NCBI GenBank assembly: GCA_016199525.1
Contig: JACQGL010000168.1
Location: 1-34,891, forward strand
Length of the DNA stretch: 34,891 nucleotides
Reading direction: 5' to 3'
Source of the DNA: Armatimonadota bacterium
GTDB taxonomy: Bacteria; Armatimonadota; SYMT01; JACQGL01
The notes beneath the pieces are model-generated. The model was not told where the DNA came from. It worked only from the letters and a program-made list of their open reading frames with translations, and did not search any database. Shown here in pieces: positions 1 to 8,331 of this stretch (its first letter is position 1; the number at the start of each line of letters is the position of its first letter). The position numbers were made by a program, and so were the translations under genes.

Positions 1-13
1 GACCATAGGAAAG

Positions 14-87
14 TGAGCCGGCTGGGACTCGAACCCAGGACCCTCTGCTTAAAAGGCAGATGCTCTGCCTGGCTGAGCTACCGGCTC
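14..87 (-). tRNA. tRNA-Lys, anticodon TTT
   Basis: Read on the minus strand this folds as a complete cloverleaf. The acceptor arm GAGCCGG pairs with CCGGCTC and is followed by discriminator A. The D-stem is GCTC/GAGC. The anticodon stem TCTGC/GCAGA encloses loop CTTTTAA, which gives anticodon TTT (lysine). The T-arm is CTGGG-TTCGAGT-CCCAG. CCA is not encoded; the next bases on that strand are CTT. It lies downstream of the M48 protease gene on the same strand. Confidence 0.97.
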
Positions 88-158
88 TCGCGGAGACGTG
101 TTAATGGCACAGCGATTCGCCGTGCCAGCCGCATCATACCCCCTGGGACCGACGAAAG

Positions 159-1499
159 TCAACCACCTTGCACGGGTTCTGGTGTCTGTGGGGTTGTCGG
201 TAGGGGCGGGAACTGGTAGCGCTCCAGCTCCTCAGTAATGCCGCTGGCGGAGAAGTGGCGTTTCACCAGGCCCACGCCGCGCGCGTACCAGGAGGACGAA
301 ACTACTCCCTCCTGCGCGTCAAGCCGGTCCACGCGCAGGGCCTCGAACTCTCCCGCAGGCACCCGCACCTTCTCCGGGCCTGCCACCGCGAACCCGTCCG
401 TCTGGTTTTTCTGCCCATCGGGGGTAAATACGGCGTGCAGATACCACCGATCCGCCGCCGGGGGGCGTAGGTAGACGCGATCGCCCGCGGGCGCAGCCAG
501 CCAGTCCGCCTCCACGGAGCGGCCCAGACTCAGGCGCACACGCGCCCAGCCAGGGAGTCCCGAGGGGAGCTCATCCGGGCCCGTGGACCGACCGGACAGC
601 ACTTCGAGGATGCGCACCGAGGTATAGCCCTCGCCATCCTGCCCCCGCACGAGGTAGTGCCACTCCCCGCCGGCCACCAGGGGGAAGTAGTCACATTCGG
701 CCAGCCGGACCCCTTCCAGGCCTGCCAGCGCCCGTTCGGGGAGCACAGGCGGTGGAGGAGGGCCGACGTCCGTCGGCACAGCGCGACTGGCCTGCTCCGC
801 TGCACGGACTTCTGTCGCCAGCTGGTTCAGGCGCGCAATCCGGCTGTCGGGCGCGGGATGGCTGCGCAGGAAGGGCGGCAGGTCCTTCCCCTTCCCCGCC
901 GCCCGCCGGATGACGAGCATGGCTTCCGCGGCCGCGTTTGGATTGAACCCGGCGCGAGCCATGCTCCGCAGGCCGATGCGATCCGCCTCGTTCTCATCGT
1001 CCCGCGTGAATTTCAGGCCGATGATCAGGTCCGCCGCCTGGGCCGCGGCCGCGGTGCTGCCGCCCGATACAGCGCCCAGAAGCAGACTTACGGCGAGCGA
1101 TTTCTCCATCTGGTCGATGGAATGGTGGCGGGCGGCGTGGGTGATCTCGTGGCCAAGCACGAAGGCGAGCGCATCGTCGTTCGGCAGCAGCTGGAGGAGA
1201 CCACGGTGCACGTAAACAAACCCGCCGGGAAGCGCGAAGGCGTTGATCTCCGACGTCTCCACAACATGGAACTCGTACGGCAGATCAACGTCCTCGGCGA
1301 CGCTCACCAGCCGTCTCCCCAGCTGCTGCACGCGCGCCGTGGCAACTGCATCGCGGTCCACCGGCAGCATCTGTTCGATGCGCGATGCGATCTCGCGGCC
1401 GAGGCTTACTTCCGCGCTGCGGCCGATAATTCGCCCCTGCGCAGGAGCCACCGCCCCCACCAGGGCCAGCACGATCCAGATAGGCCATCGCCAACGCAT
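159..1499 (-). CDS. Exported M48-family zinc metalloprotease with C-terminal beta-rich domain
   Basis: The 446-residue product starts with a signal peptide (about residues 1-22, hydrophobic WIVLALVGAVAPAQG). The M48 signature HEITH is at 117-121 and the third zinc-ligand glutamate is in the ENEAD segment near 171. This matches the BepA/Oma1-like periplasmic proteases that handle misfolded envelope proteins. Residues about 270-435 form a separate domain (YFPLVAGGEWHY, later VRVPAGEFEALRV and WYARGVGLVK). That pattern resembles DUF3108-like lipoprotein domains rather than the usual TPR tail of BepA. The ATG is supported by an AAGGA ribosome site 7 nt upstream. The exported TPR gene lies 155 nt upstream on the same strand, so the two may work together at the envelope; that is inference. 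Confidence 0.9.
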   Translation of the reverse strand: MRWRWPIWIVLALVGAVAPAQGRIIGRSAEVSLGREIASRIEQMLPVDRDAVATARVQQLGRRLVSVAEDVDLPYEFHVVETSEINAFALPGGFVYVHRGLLQLLPNDDALAFVLGHEITHAARHHSIDQMEKSLAVSLLLGAVSGGSTAAAAQAADLIIGLKFTRDDENEADRIGLRSMARAGFNPNAAAEAMLVIRRAAGKGKDLPPFLRSHPAPDSRIARLNQLATEVRAAEQASRAVPTDVGPPPPPVLPERALAGLEGVRLAECDYFPLVAGGEWHYLVRGQDGEGYTSVRILEVLSGRSTGPDELPSGLPGWARVRLSLGRSVEADWLAAPAGDRVYLRPPAADRWYLHAVFTPDGQKNQTDGFAVAGPEKVRVPAGEFEALRVDRLDAQEGVVSSSWYARGVGLVKRHFSASGITEELERYQFPPLPTTPQTPEPVQGG

Positions 1500-1654
1500 C
1501 GATTGTTCCTTCGGTTCAGGGGCTCAGACTTGGTAATGTTCACGTGCCCGGCATTGAGCGTGAGGCGTTGGGGGTTCAGGGGAACCAGTTACTCTCGAAA
1601 TCCCCACACCTGAATGCCCAACACCCTCCCCATTCTGCAATCCGCGATCCTCTC

Positions 1655-3934
1655 CTACGGTTCCCGCTGCCGCGGGCGCTCGTGCGGATAGTTGCGCGCC
1701 TGCGCCAACACCTGCTGCTGCGCCTGCTCCACCTCGCCGAGGCGGAGGAGTACACCTGCCAGCTCCTGCCGCGCGTGCGGGTGGAGGGGATGCGCCGCGA
1801 TCACCGCCTCCAGTTCCCGCCGCGCCTCCGCCAGGCGGCCCTCCATCCGGTAGGCCAGCCCCAGCCCATAGCGCGCTTCCAGCAGGTCCCGATCCAATCC
1901 AGACGCGCGCTGCAGGGCAGGGATTGCCAGATCCGGCGTCCCCGCCTCCACCAGTGCCGTCCCGAGGTTCAGCCACGCAAGCGCGTAGTCGGGCTGCGTG
2001 GCCAGCGTTTCCAGCGCCTCCAGGATGACTGCGTCGGCGCGCCCCTCCGGGGTCGCAAACCCTTGAACCAAACGTCGCTTAGGACCGAAGTAGAGCGCCG
2101 TGAAGCCGAATGGGAGACCGTCGTCCTCCAACTCCCCCTTCGCGCGCGAGAGATTCAGCACTTCGAACAGTTCGCGTCGCGCGCCGTCCGTATCTCCGGC
2201 CTGGTAGAGAAGCAGCGCCAGGTAATGCCGGGCGCGCAGGTTCAAAGGCTGGCGGGCGACAACTTCGCGGTAAAGCGGCAGCGCATCGGCATAACGCCGC
2301 CGCCGGCGGTAGACATCCGCCAGCGCCTGACGGGCGACGAGGTTCTGCGGGGCTGCTTTCACTGCGTACTCCAGACAGGGGAGGGCCAGGTCATCCTGTT
2401 CCAGGTGGAGGTAGATCTCCGCCAGGTCCACGTGGGCCCACGGCTGGTTCGGATCCAGGTCCAGGGCGCAACGGGTCTGCTCCGCGGCCTGCGCCCAGCG
2501 ATCCGTTCCCCCGAGGATGCGGGCGTAGGCAAGTCGCAGGGCAGGATCATTCGGCTGCTTCTCCACGGCGGCGGCCATCCGGCGCAGGTTGATTTCCGCC
2601 GTCGTCTCAGGTGGGATAGGCATTCCGAGCGCCGCGCGGGTGAGGTTGCGGTCCGCCTCCTCGAAGTCGTTTCGGGCCGCGGCGATGCGCGCCCGCGCCA
2701 GGTAGACCGACGGCGGTACCGGCCGGGCCTTCTTTTCGGCCTCGGCCAGGCAGAGGGCCGCTCCCTCCATCCGGCCGCTGTGGAGAAGGGCGGTGGCGTA
2801 CCTCGGCCGCGCCACTTCGAAATCATCTGGCTGAAGTGTCACCAGACGCTCGAAGCTGGCAGCCGCCTCCGCAGGGCGATTCATCGCGAGGCACAGATCC
2901 CCGCGCAGGAGGAAGCTCAACGGGTAGTCCGGCGCTCGCTGCTGTGCTTCGCTGTAGGCGCGCAGAGCATCGTCCAGGTCTCCCTGTCGCGCCAGGCGGT
3001 AGCCCTCGGCCACCTGCTCGGCGGCGGCGCGCCCCGCATCCGACTGGACTACCTGAAGCAGGGCGCGCGTCTCCTGCTGGGTGAGCATCGTATCCCCGTT
3101 ACGAATCAGGGTGAAGCCGATCTCGCAGACGCGATCCTTTGACTTCTGCGGCAGGCGCACCTCGCGGGTGAACACCACCGGGTCCGTTGGGTTGGCGCTC
3201 TTCTGCTGCTCCAGCGGTAGAGAAGACTCGACCAGCTGCGGCTTGTCGCTGGTGAGGAAGGCCCGGTAGCGAAAGCCCCGCTCCATCGGGAGCCGCGCTA
3301 CCAGCACGACCCGCACCTTCTCGCCCGGCCGCGCCACCGGGGGCTCCACGCGCAGGTCTTCGATCGACTCCTGTTGGATGTTGTCAGGGACGAAGGAAAC
3401 GAGAGCGCTGGCTTCGGGAGCCAGCCAGACATCGTGGAGGGTCACCGAGAACGCGCCCGCGTCCGACTGCCACACGGGCGCCGGCCCGCGAAACGGCTTG
3501 TAGCCGGGCCTGGTCACCTCCAGGTTCAGCTGGGTGATGTTGAGCGCGCGCGTCTGCTTGGTAAGCGATTTGGGTCCGAAGATCAGGCTGAACGGGTGGG
3601 TAGTGAGCACGCGGCCCCAGTCCAGCCGGCTGCTGATGCGCCCCAGGGGGGCACGGGCCTGGTAGCGCCCGCGGGCATCCGAGGACGCCACGGCCCGGCC
3701 TTCGGTGGGGAAGCGACCCTCCACTTCCACGTGTACCACCGCATCTGCGAGCGGCCGACGCGTTTCGGCGTCCAGGACCCAGCCGATCACCCGGCCCCAG
3801 GAGCGGCGCGGCAAGCCCGGTGGTGGCTTCTCCTTCGCGTTCTCGTTCGCGAGGGTAGCCCCGAAGGCTCCCGGCGCGGGTAGGGCGGCCGCCAGGAGCA
3901 GCAGGCCGAAAAACATCCTTACTGCGCGGCCCAT
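1655..3934 (-). CDS. Exported tetratricopeptide-repeat protein with N-terminal carboxypeptidase-regulatory-like domain
   Basis: The start is set by a strong GGAGGAG ribosome site just upstream of the ATG at 3934 and by the signal peptide that follows it (MFFGLLLLAAALPAPGAFGA). The frame stays open another 170 codons upstream, but that part has no protein-like character. The 759-residue product has a beta-sandwich module at about 47-100 (GWVLDAETRRPLADAVVHV) of the carboxypeptidase-regulatory-like type. A less recognisable middle follows, and from about residue 308 to the end there is a long array of TPR units, such as GYRLARQGDLDDALRAYSEA. TPR arrays bind other proteins, so a scaffold role outside the cytoplasmic membrane is likely. 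No catalytic motif was seen. It precedes the M48 protease gene on the same strand. Confidence 0.85.
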   Translation of the reverse strand: MGRAVRMFFGLLLLAAALPAPGAFGATLANENAKEKPPPGLPRRSWGRVIGWVLDAETRRPLADAVVHVEVEGRFPTEGRAVASSDARGRYQARAPLGRISSRLDWGRVLTTHPFSLIFGPKSLTKQTRALNITQLNLEVTRPGYKPFRGPAPVWQSDAGAFSVTLHDVWLAPEASALVSFVPDNIQQESIEDLRVEPPVARPGEKVRVVLVARLPMERGFRYRAFLTSDKPQLVESSLPLEQQKSANPTDPVVFTREVRLPQKSKDRVCEIGFTLIRNGDTMLTQQETRALLQVVQSDAGRAAAEQVAEGYRLARQGDLDDALRAYSEAQQRAPDYPLSFLLRGDLCLAMNRPAEAAASFERLVTLQPDDFEVARPRYATALLHSGRMEGAALCLAEAEKKARPVPPSVYLARARIAAARNDFEEADRNLTRAALGMPIPPETTAEINLRRMAAAVEKQPNDPALRLAYARILGGTDRWAQAAEQTRCALDLDPNQPWAHVDLAEIYLHLEQDDLALPCLEYAVKAAPQNLVARQALADVYRRRRRYADALPLYREVVARQPLNLRARHYLALLLYQAGDTDGARRELFEVLNLSRAKGELEDDGLPFGFTALYFGPKRRLVQGFATPEGRADAVILEALETLATQPDYALAWLNLGTALVEAGTPDLAIPALQRASGLDRDLLEARYGLGLAYRMEGRLAEARRELEAVIAAHPLHPHARQELAGVLLRLGEVEQAQQQVLAQARNYPHERPRQREP

Positions 3935-4001
3935 CGTCTCCTCCTCACGCACCCAGGGGCGCGGCTCACCGGAATCTTCCCTGGCTGCGCGGCACGCCCC
4001 T

Positions 4002-4063
4002 CCAGTCGGGTCCATATCTGTATTAGACCATACCAGTCGGGCCCATACCTGAGTACACCATGG
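4002..4063. repeat. Two imperfect 31-bp direct repeats upstream of the TPR gene
   Basis: Unit 1 is 4002-4032 and unit 2 is 4033-4063. Both begin CCAGTCGGG and continue with CCATA and CTG, separated by single differences; similarity falls off in the last third. They lie about 70-130 nt upstream of the TPR gene start. They could be paired regulator sites or a decayed tandem duplication. Confidence 0.45.
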
Positions 4064-4205
4064 AGCTTGACGAATGAACCGGCCAACGCACGGCGTGGGA
4101 ACCCCTCCTCCAGGGGAACGGGGAGTGTTCGCTGGGCACCGGGCGGATGCCGATGCAATCGGGAGTGGAAGAGATCGTGGCGCGGATGGAGGCGCGGTAC
4201 GGCCG

Positions 4206-4223
4206 TCCCGAAAGCTTTCGGGA
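4206..4223. repeat. Dispersed palindrome, 6-nt-centre form, perfect copy
   Basis: TCCCGAAAGCTTTCGGGA is a perfect 18-bp palindrome with arms TCCCGA/TCGGGA around AAGCTT. It is identical to the core of copies inside the large fusion gene at 17881, 19112 and 20242. This copy is intergenic. Confidence 0.9.
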
Positions 4224-4600
4224 GAGGAGATCGCCCGGCTCCGGTTGGTAGACGTGGTGCTGCCGACGCGGATAGGGATCGAGCTGTGCAAGCGGTCCCT
4301 ACGCACCGCCCGTGGAGGGCGGTGCGTCACACGGCCCGAGAAGCACGAAGCGATCCGGTTACAGCGGCTCGGACTGCGCCTGCCGGAGAGGATAAGCATC
4401 CATTCGGTGTAGTGAAGAAGCCCGCCGGCCCCAGGCACGAACACTACCGTTCTTCGGGCCTAAGTGCGAAACTTGGGCTGAAGGCTGCAAATCGGGCGTT
4501 TGCCTGCACGTGCAGAGCGGCAATCATAGGAATGACTAAGGTTGATCTGGGCGCAATCTGCAAGCTGTGCGGGACGCGCTCGCAACTCGGGAGAAACCCC

Positions 4601-4753
4601 ATGGCAGAACAAGCTTATTGCGTAAAGTGCCGCACGATGCGCGACATCCAGAATCCGGCGCGCATCACCATGAAGACCGGTCGCCCTGCCGTTCAGGGAA
4701 CCTGCCCCGTGTGCAGCACGAAGATCGTTCGGATTCTGCCGGGCAAGGCGTAG
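4601..4753 (+). CDS. Small DUF5679-type zinc-ribbon protein
   Basis: The 50-residue product starts MAEQAYCVKCRTMRDIQNP and ends in TCPVCSTKIVRILPGKA. It has two CxxC pairs (YCVKC and TCPVC) around a central MKTGRPA segment, as in DUF5679 proteins of about this length. The two pairs should bind one zinc ion. Function is unknown; basic zinc ribbons of this size often contact nucleic acid, which is inference. The ATG at 4601 has a GGGAG ribosome site 7 nt upstream. An in-frame ATG at 4532 would add 23 residues with another CKLC pair, but its AGGA is directly abutted to the ATG, so I prefer 4601. Confidence 0.82.
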   Translation: MAEQAYCVKCRTMRDIQNPARITMKTGRPAVQGTCPVCSTKIVRILPGKA

Positions 4754-4870
4754 GGCTCCTCCAACAGGGGATCGTCGCCCGGTGAAGGTAGGAACCGGGC
4801 ATCCGACCCAGCCTGCCGCCGCTGCCGGTGACGCCCTCGTGGAGGGGGACAGGCATCCCTGGAGTCGCCC

Positions 4871-4890
4871 GCCCCGAAAGCTTTCGGGGC
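4871..4890. repeat. Dispersed palindrome, 6-nt-centre form with compensated end pair
   Basis: GCCCCGAAAGCTTTCGGGGC is a perfect 20-bp palindrome. Relative to the common copy the outer T/A pair of the arm is changed to C/G on both sides, so pairing is kept. Confidence 0.88.
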
Positions 4891-4961
4891 CCGGCTCGGG
4901 AGGAGCAGATCAGACGGGAGAACAGTCCCCCTAAGTTCCAGCGGGGGCGCGACAAGACGCG

Positions 4962-5105
4962 ATGCGCGACGGGGAGACTGGAGTCAGTTGCCAGGCCAGT
5001 GCAGGCAACCGAGGGCCGGCGCGTTGCCCGATCTGCGGCCGCGAGGCCGACCTCCGATGGGTGGGCAAGTGGCGCTGCGCCTTCTGCGGCTGGCTGGAAA
5101 GCTGA
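4962..5105 (+). CDS. Putative 47-residue zinc-ribbon protein
   Basis: A short open frame from ATG at 4962 encodes 47 residues. The second half is a tidy zinc ribbon: CPICG at residues 22-26 and CAFCG at 39-43, separated by READLRWVGKWR. Two CPxCG-like knuckles at this spacing are unlikely by chance. The N-terminal half is low in character, and no good ribosome site precedes the ATG, so the true start is uncertain. It lies about 210 nt after the DUF5679 gene on the same strand, giving two tiny zinc-ribbon genes in a row. No specific function can be assigned. Confidence 0.5.
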   Translation: MRDGETGVSCQASAGNRGPARCPICGREADLRWVGKWRCAFCGWLES

Positions 5106-5129
5106 AGCGATGGTGGCTGCGGTTCGCAG

Positions 5130-5147
5130 CCCTGAAAGCTTTCCGGG
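5130..5147. repeat. Dispersed palindrome, degenerate copy
   Basis: CCCTGAAAGCTTTCCGGG keeps the GAAAGCTTTC centre of the dispersed palindrome but has one changed base in each arm. Confidence 0.6.
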
Positions 5148-5594
5148 CCGGGAGCGAAACGGCCCCGTTGTCGCCTCGCCAGGCTTCCCGGCCTCTCAGG
5201 TCAGAACGCCCCGCGGGCGGGAAGCCTGTTGTCCCGCCCGGGGGCGTCCTGTCCACTGAAAGTCGTACCGCGGCTCGAAGCGCTTTACTTACGCTGCGCG
5301 TTGCCCGAGCTCCCAGGCCCGTAGCCACACCTGCCGATGCCGCGGCGGGGTGCGCATCCATCAGCCCGTGCGGGCCAACCGACCACTGCCCCTGCCGCCC
5401 ACGTCTCACCTTCGCTGCGCCGAGCAATGTGCCCGGGGCGAGGAGACGCCGGTGCGACCCCCAGGGGGAAGGATTGCTCCTTCCAGCCTGAGTTTACCCC
5501 ATTTCCGCCGATGTCACCAGTGTTTTTGGGAGCCGTTTGCTTCATCCCGCCGGTCGGTCTGCGGAGCCAACTCCTCGGTCCGATCGGCCTTCTG

Positions 5595-5625
5595 GCCGCC
5601 CCGGATGGCGAACTGACGGGGCGGC
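5595..5625. terminator. Hairpin in the convergent intergenic region
   Basis: GCCGCCCCG (5595-5603) pairs with CGGGGCGGC (5617-5625) across a 13-nt loop, about 75 nt beyond the uvrB stop. There is no U-run on either strand, so it is only a possible terminator. Confidence 0.3.
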
Positions 5626-5697
5626 GGTCAGAACCCTGGTAACGAATGATCTGATCTGGCGGTTGCTCTTTGACGGGCGGGATACGGCATCTTCTTT

Positions 5698-7806
5698 CTA
5701 CCTTCCCCGCCCCCGGCCGCCCCGCCGGCCGGCGCGGGCGACCGCGGTGCCCGCCGGCCGGGGCCGGGATCCCGTGCGGGCGATCCCCGGACGTACCGGA
5801 ATGGCCACCGCCTCCGCCAGACGCGCATCCGGGAGAAGCTTCTTGAGCCGCGTGATTTCGTCCCGCAGGATCGCCGCTTGCTCGAACTCCAGCGCCCGGG
5901 AGAGCCGCTTCATCTCCGCTTCCAGCTCCTGGATGGTCTCCAGCAGATCATCCAGCGGCATGCCCTCCGCATCCACATCCGGGGAGACACGGTAAGTCGC
6001 GCGGCTCTCTGCCACCCGCTCTGCCTGAAGGACATCACGGATCGCCTTCTGGACCGTCGCGGGCACCACCCCGTGCTTCTGGTTGTAGGCCAGCTGGACG
6101 GCACGGCGACGCTGCGTCTCCTCGATCGCCCGTTGCATAGAATGGGTGATCTCGTCTGCGTACATCAATACCTTTCCGCGGACGTTCCGCGCCGCGCGGC
6201 CAATGGTCTGGATCAGCGAGGTCTCCGACCGCAAGAACCCTTCCTTATCCGCGTCGAGGATCGCCACCAGCGAGACTTCCGGCAGATCGAGACCCTCCCG
6301 CAGCAGGTTGATCCCCACCACCACGTCGTGGACGCCCAAGCGCAGGTCGCGCAGGATCTCCAGCCGCTCCAGGGTGCTGATGTCCGAGTGCAGGTAATGG
6401 ACCTTAATGTTCAGGTTGGCCAGGTACTCGGACAGGTCTTCCGCCATCTTCTTGGTCAGCGTGGTGACCAGAACGCGCTCGCCGCTCGCCACCCGCTGGC
6501 GGATCTCGCCGATCAGGTCGTCTATCTGGCCCTGGGTAGGGCGAACCTCAACCTCCGGATCCACCAATCCTGTCGGGCGGACGATCTGCTCCACCATCTG
6601 CGTGCTAACCTGGCGTTCGTACGGCGACGGGGTGGCGGAGACGAAGACCACCTGCCCGACGCGCTCCTCGAACTCCTCCCAGCGCAGCGGGCGGTTGTCC
6701 ATAGCGCTGGGCAGGCGGAAACCGTAGTCCACCAGCGTTTGCTTGCGGCTCATATCGCCGCCGTACATCCCGTGGATCTGCGGGATTGTCTGGTGCGACT
6801 CGTCGATGAACAACAGGAAGTCTTTCGGGAAATAGTCCAGCAGCGTGTGCGGAGGCGTGCCCGGCGCGCGGCCATCCAGGTGGCGGCTATAGTTCTCGAT
6901 GCCGTTGCAGTAACCGACCTCGCGCATCATCTCCACGTCGTAAAGGGTGCGCTGCTCCAGCCGCTGCGCCTCCAGCAGCAGTCCCCGCGCGCGGAAGTAA
7001 TCAAGTCGTTCCTGCAGCTCCGCCAGAATGGACGCGATGGCTCGCTCTATCCGCTCCTTGCTGGTGATGAAGTGCGTGGCGGGGAAAACGGTATAGCGAT
7101 CCAGGGACCGGATCACCTCGCCGGTGGTGGGATCCAGGGCCTCGATCTTCTCGATCTCATCCCCCCAGAAATCCACCCGCAGGATGACCTCCTCGTCCGC
7201 AGGGCAGATCTCCAGCAGGTCCCCCTTGACGCGGAAAGTGCCGCGCACGGGCGCGACCTCATTCCGCATGAACTGCATATCCACCAGCTGGCGCAGCAGG
7301 TCGCGGCGGTTGTACTCCCCGCCACGCTGGAGGGCAAGGATAGTGCGCTGGTACTCCTCCGGCGATCCCAGGCCGTAGATGCAGGAGACGCTGGCCACCA
7401 CGATGACATCCCGCCGCTCCAGCACCGCCTGCGTGGAGGAGTGGCGCAGCCGGTCGATCTCGTCGTTGATCGAGGAATCCTTCTCGATGTAGGTATCCGT
7501 TTGCGGGATGTAGGCTTCCGGCTGGTAGTAGTCGTAGTAGGAGACGAAGTATTCGACCGCGTTATGGGAAAAAAACGCGCGAAACTCACTGCACAGCTGG
7601 GCGGCCAGCGTCTTATTGTGCGCGATGACCAGCGTGGGCTGCTGCAGTTCCTGGATAACCCCCGCCACGGTGAATGTCTTGCCCGAACCGGTGACGCCGA
7701 GGAGTGTCTGGAAGCGATCGCCGCGGCGCATACCCTCGGCGAGCTGCGCGATGGCTTGTGGCTGATCCCCCCGGGGGGTGTAGGCGGTGGTGAGTTCGAA
7801 GGGCAT
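5698..7806 (-). CDS. uvrB: Excinuclease ABC subunit B (UvrB)
   Basis: The 702-residue product is full-length UvrB, the damage-verifying helicase-like subunit of nucleotide excision repair. Walker A GVTGSGKT is at 37-44. The beta-hairpin region with [20 protein letters not shown] is near 91-115, and the LLFIDESHQ helicase motif is present. The UvrC/UvrA-contacting UVR coiled coil ([21 protein letters not shown]) is near 625-655. The last ~40 residues form a basic Arg/Pro/Gly tail beyond the family core. The start codon lies only 8 nt after the hicA stop, with a poor ribosome site (TAGG), which suggests coupling to the upstream toxin-antitoxin genes. Confidence 0.97.
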   Translation of the reverse strand: MPFELTTAYTPRGDQPQAIAQLAEGMRRGDRFQTLLGVTGSGKTFTVAGVIQELQQPTLVIAHNKTLAAQLCSEFRAFFSHNAVEYFVSYYDYYQPEAYIPQTDTYIEKDSSINDEIDRLRHSSTQAVLERRDVIVVASVSCIYGLGSPEEYQRTILALQRGGEYNRRDLLRQLVDMQFMRNEVAPVRGTFRVKGDLLEICPADEEVILRVDFWGDEIEKIEALDPTTGEVIRSLDRYTVFPATHFITSKERIERAIASILAELQERLDYFRARGLLLEAQRLEQRTLYDVEMMREVGYCNGIENYSRHLDGRAPGTPPHTLLDYFPKDFLLFIDESHQTIPQIHGMYGGDMSRKQTLVDYGFRLPSAMDNRPLRWEEFEERVGQVVFVSATPSPYERQVSTQMVEQIVRPTGLVDPEVEVRPTQGQIDDLIGEIRQRVASGERVLVTTLTKKMAEDLSEYLANLNIKVHYLHSDISTLERLEILRDLRLGVHDVVVGINLLREGLDLPEVSLVAILDADKEGFLRSETSLIQTIGRAARNVRGKVLMYADEITHSMQRAIEETQRRRAVQLAYNQKHGVVPATVQKAIRDVLQAERVAESRATYRVSPDVDAEGMPLDDLLETIQELEAEMKRLSRALEFEQAAILRDEITRLKKLLPDARLAEAVAIPVRPGIARTGSRPRPAGTAVARAGRRGGRGRGR

Positions 7807-7814
7807 AATGGGGC

Positions 7815-8030
7815 CTACTTCAGCTCGTTGAACGTCTCAATGTCGATGCCCAGACCCTTGAGAAGCTGGAAGAAGAGCGATCCGGAGATCTCCTTGGACG
7901 GATGGACAGGGATGGTGGCTACACGACCCTCCGGGTGCTCCCAGTGCTGATGGCTGCCGCGCTGCCGAACAGGTACGAAACCGAGCTTGCGGGCGACCTG
8001 CTGGAAGTCGGACGCTCGCGCGCTAGGCAT
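7815..8030 (-). CDS. hicA: HicA-family toxin (mRNA interferase)
   Basis: The 71-residue product has the compact HicA fold signature: [10 protein letters not shown], then RQRGSHQHW with the catalytic histidine at residue 27, then a VHPSKEI strand and a C-terminal helix. HicA proteins are double-stranded-RNA-binding-domain ribonucleases that cut mRNA and stop translation. The start overlaps the end of the upstream antitoxin gene by 8 nt (ATGCCTAG), so the two are translationally coupled. Antitoxin-first order is less common than hicA-first but known. The next gene downstream is uvrB, 8 nt away. Confidence 0.88.
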   Translation of the reverse strand: MPSARASDFQQVARKLGFVPVRQRGSHQHWEHPEGRVATIPVHPSKEISGSLFFQLLKGLGIDIETFNELK

Positions 8031-8331
8031 CCTCTACCTCGATCTCGACGTCCTCCGGAAACGGCTCCCCCCGCTCGGTCAGGTACTCCGCCTCCATTTC
8101 GAACACCCGCTCCAGCTCCGACAGGGCTTCCTCCTTGGTGTTCATGACCGCGTAGCAGCTGGGGAGAGCGGGGGCCCACGCCACCCAGCTGCCATCGGTC
8201 TGGCGGTAGAGGATGATCTTGTAGTCCCAGACCCCCTTCGGGTGCTGCTGACTAGCAGACTGGGTTCCGCGGGCCTCCGCGGCTGCCTCCGCAGATGGTG
8301 GACGGAATCGAACCGAGCGCGCGCTGGTCAT
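8023..8331 (-). CDS. hicB: HicB-family antitoxin
   Basis: The core DYKIILYRQTDGSWVAWAPALPSCYAVMNTKEEAL is the HicB partial RNase-H-like fold that wraps HicA. Of possible starts, ATG at 8331 has a GGAG ribosome site 7 nt upstream and gives 102 residues. A further in-frame start at 8358 lacks such a site. About 36 residues ahead of the core look low-complexity (Ala/Ser/Arg), so a still shorter product is possible. No separate ribbon-helix-helix or HTH domain is visible at the C-terminus ([10 protein letters not shown]), so autoregulation, if any, may need another mechanism. Confidence 0.85.
   Translation of the reverse strand: MTSARSVRFRPPSAEAAAEARGTQSASQQHPKGVWDYKIILYRQTDGSWVAWAPALPSCYAVMNTKEEALSELERVFEMEAEYLTERGEPFPEDVEIEVEDA

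Larger units (their letters stand above)
3935..4600. other. Gene-free stretch between the TPR gene and the DUF5679 gene
   Basis: No recognisable gene. The stretch holds two imperfect 31-bp direct repeats (4002-4063) and one perfect 18-bp palindrome (4206-4223). A perfect 12-bp palindrome CTGCACGTGCAG lies at 4504-4515, about 85 nt before the next gene. A 34-codon open frame at 4147-4251 begins MPMQSGVEEIVARMEARYG and runs into the palindrome; it may be a gene remnant. The stretch probably carries divergent promoters for its two neighbours, but no clear -35/-10 pair was found. Confidence 0.5.
5106..5697. other. Gene-free stretch between the zinc-ribbon gene and the 3' end of uvrB
   Basis: This is the convergent space between plus-strand small genes and the minus-strand uvrB end. 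It contains a degenerate copy of the dispersed palindrome (5130-5147) and a 9-bp-stem hairpin (5595-5625). Several frames stay open because the DNA is GC-rich, but none gives a recognisable protein. Confidence 0.5.

Noticed and set aside
1544-3142. A 532-codon plus-strand frame opposite the exported TPR gene, and a similar one at 12823-14376 opposite the ABC exporter
   Set aside because: Both are antisense shadows of confidently identified genes, with no motifs of their own.
3935-4444. A start for the TPR gene 170 codons further upstream
   Set aside because: The signal peptide and a strong GGAGGAG site fix the start at 3934, and the upstream residues look non-coding.
4532-4600. An upstream start of the DUF5679 gene adding a CKLC pair
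   Set aside because: The AGGA there abuts the ATG with no spacing, and family members are about 50 residues, so 4601 is preferred, though not proven.
5878-7950. A 690-codon open frame on the plus strand opposite uvrB
   Set aside because: It is a shadow of high-GC codon use. uvrB on the minus strand is intact with all motifs, and the plus-strand translation shows no family features.
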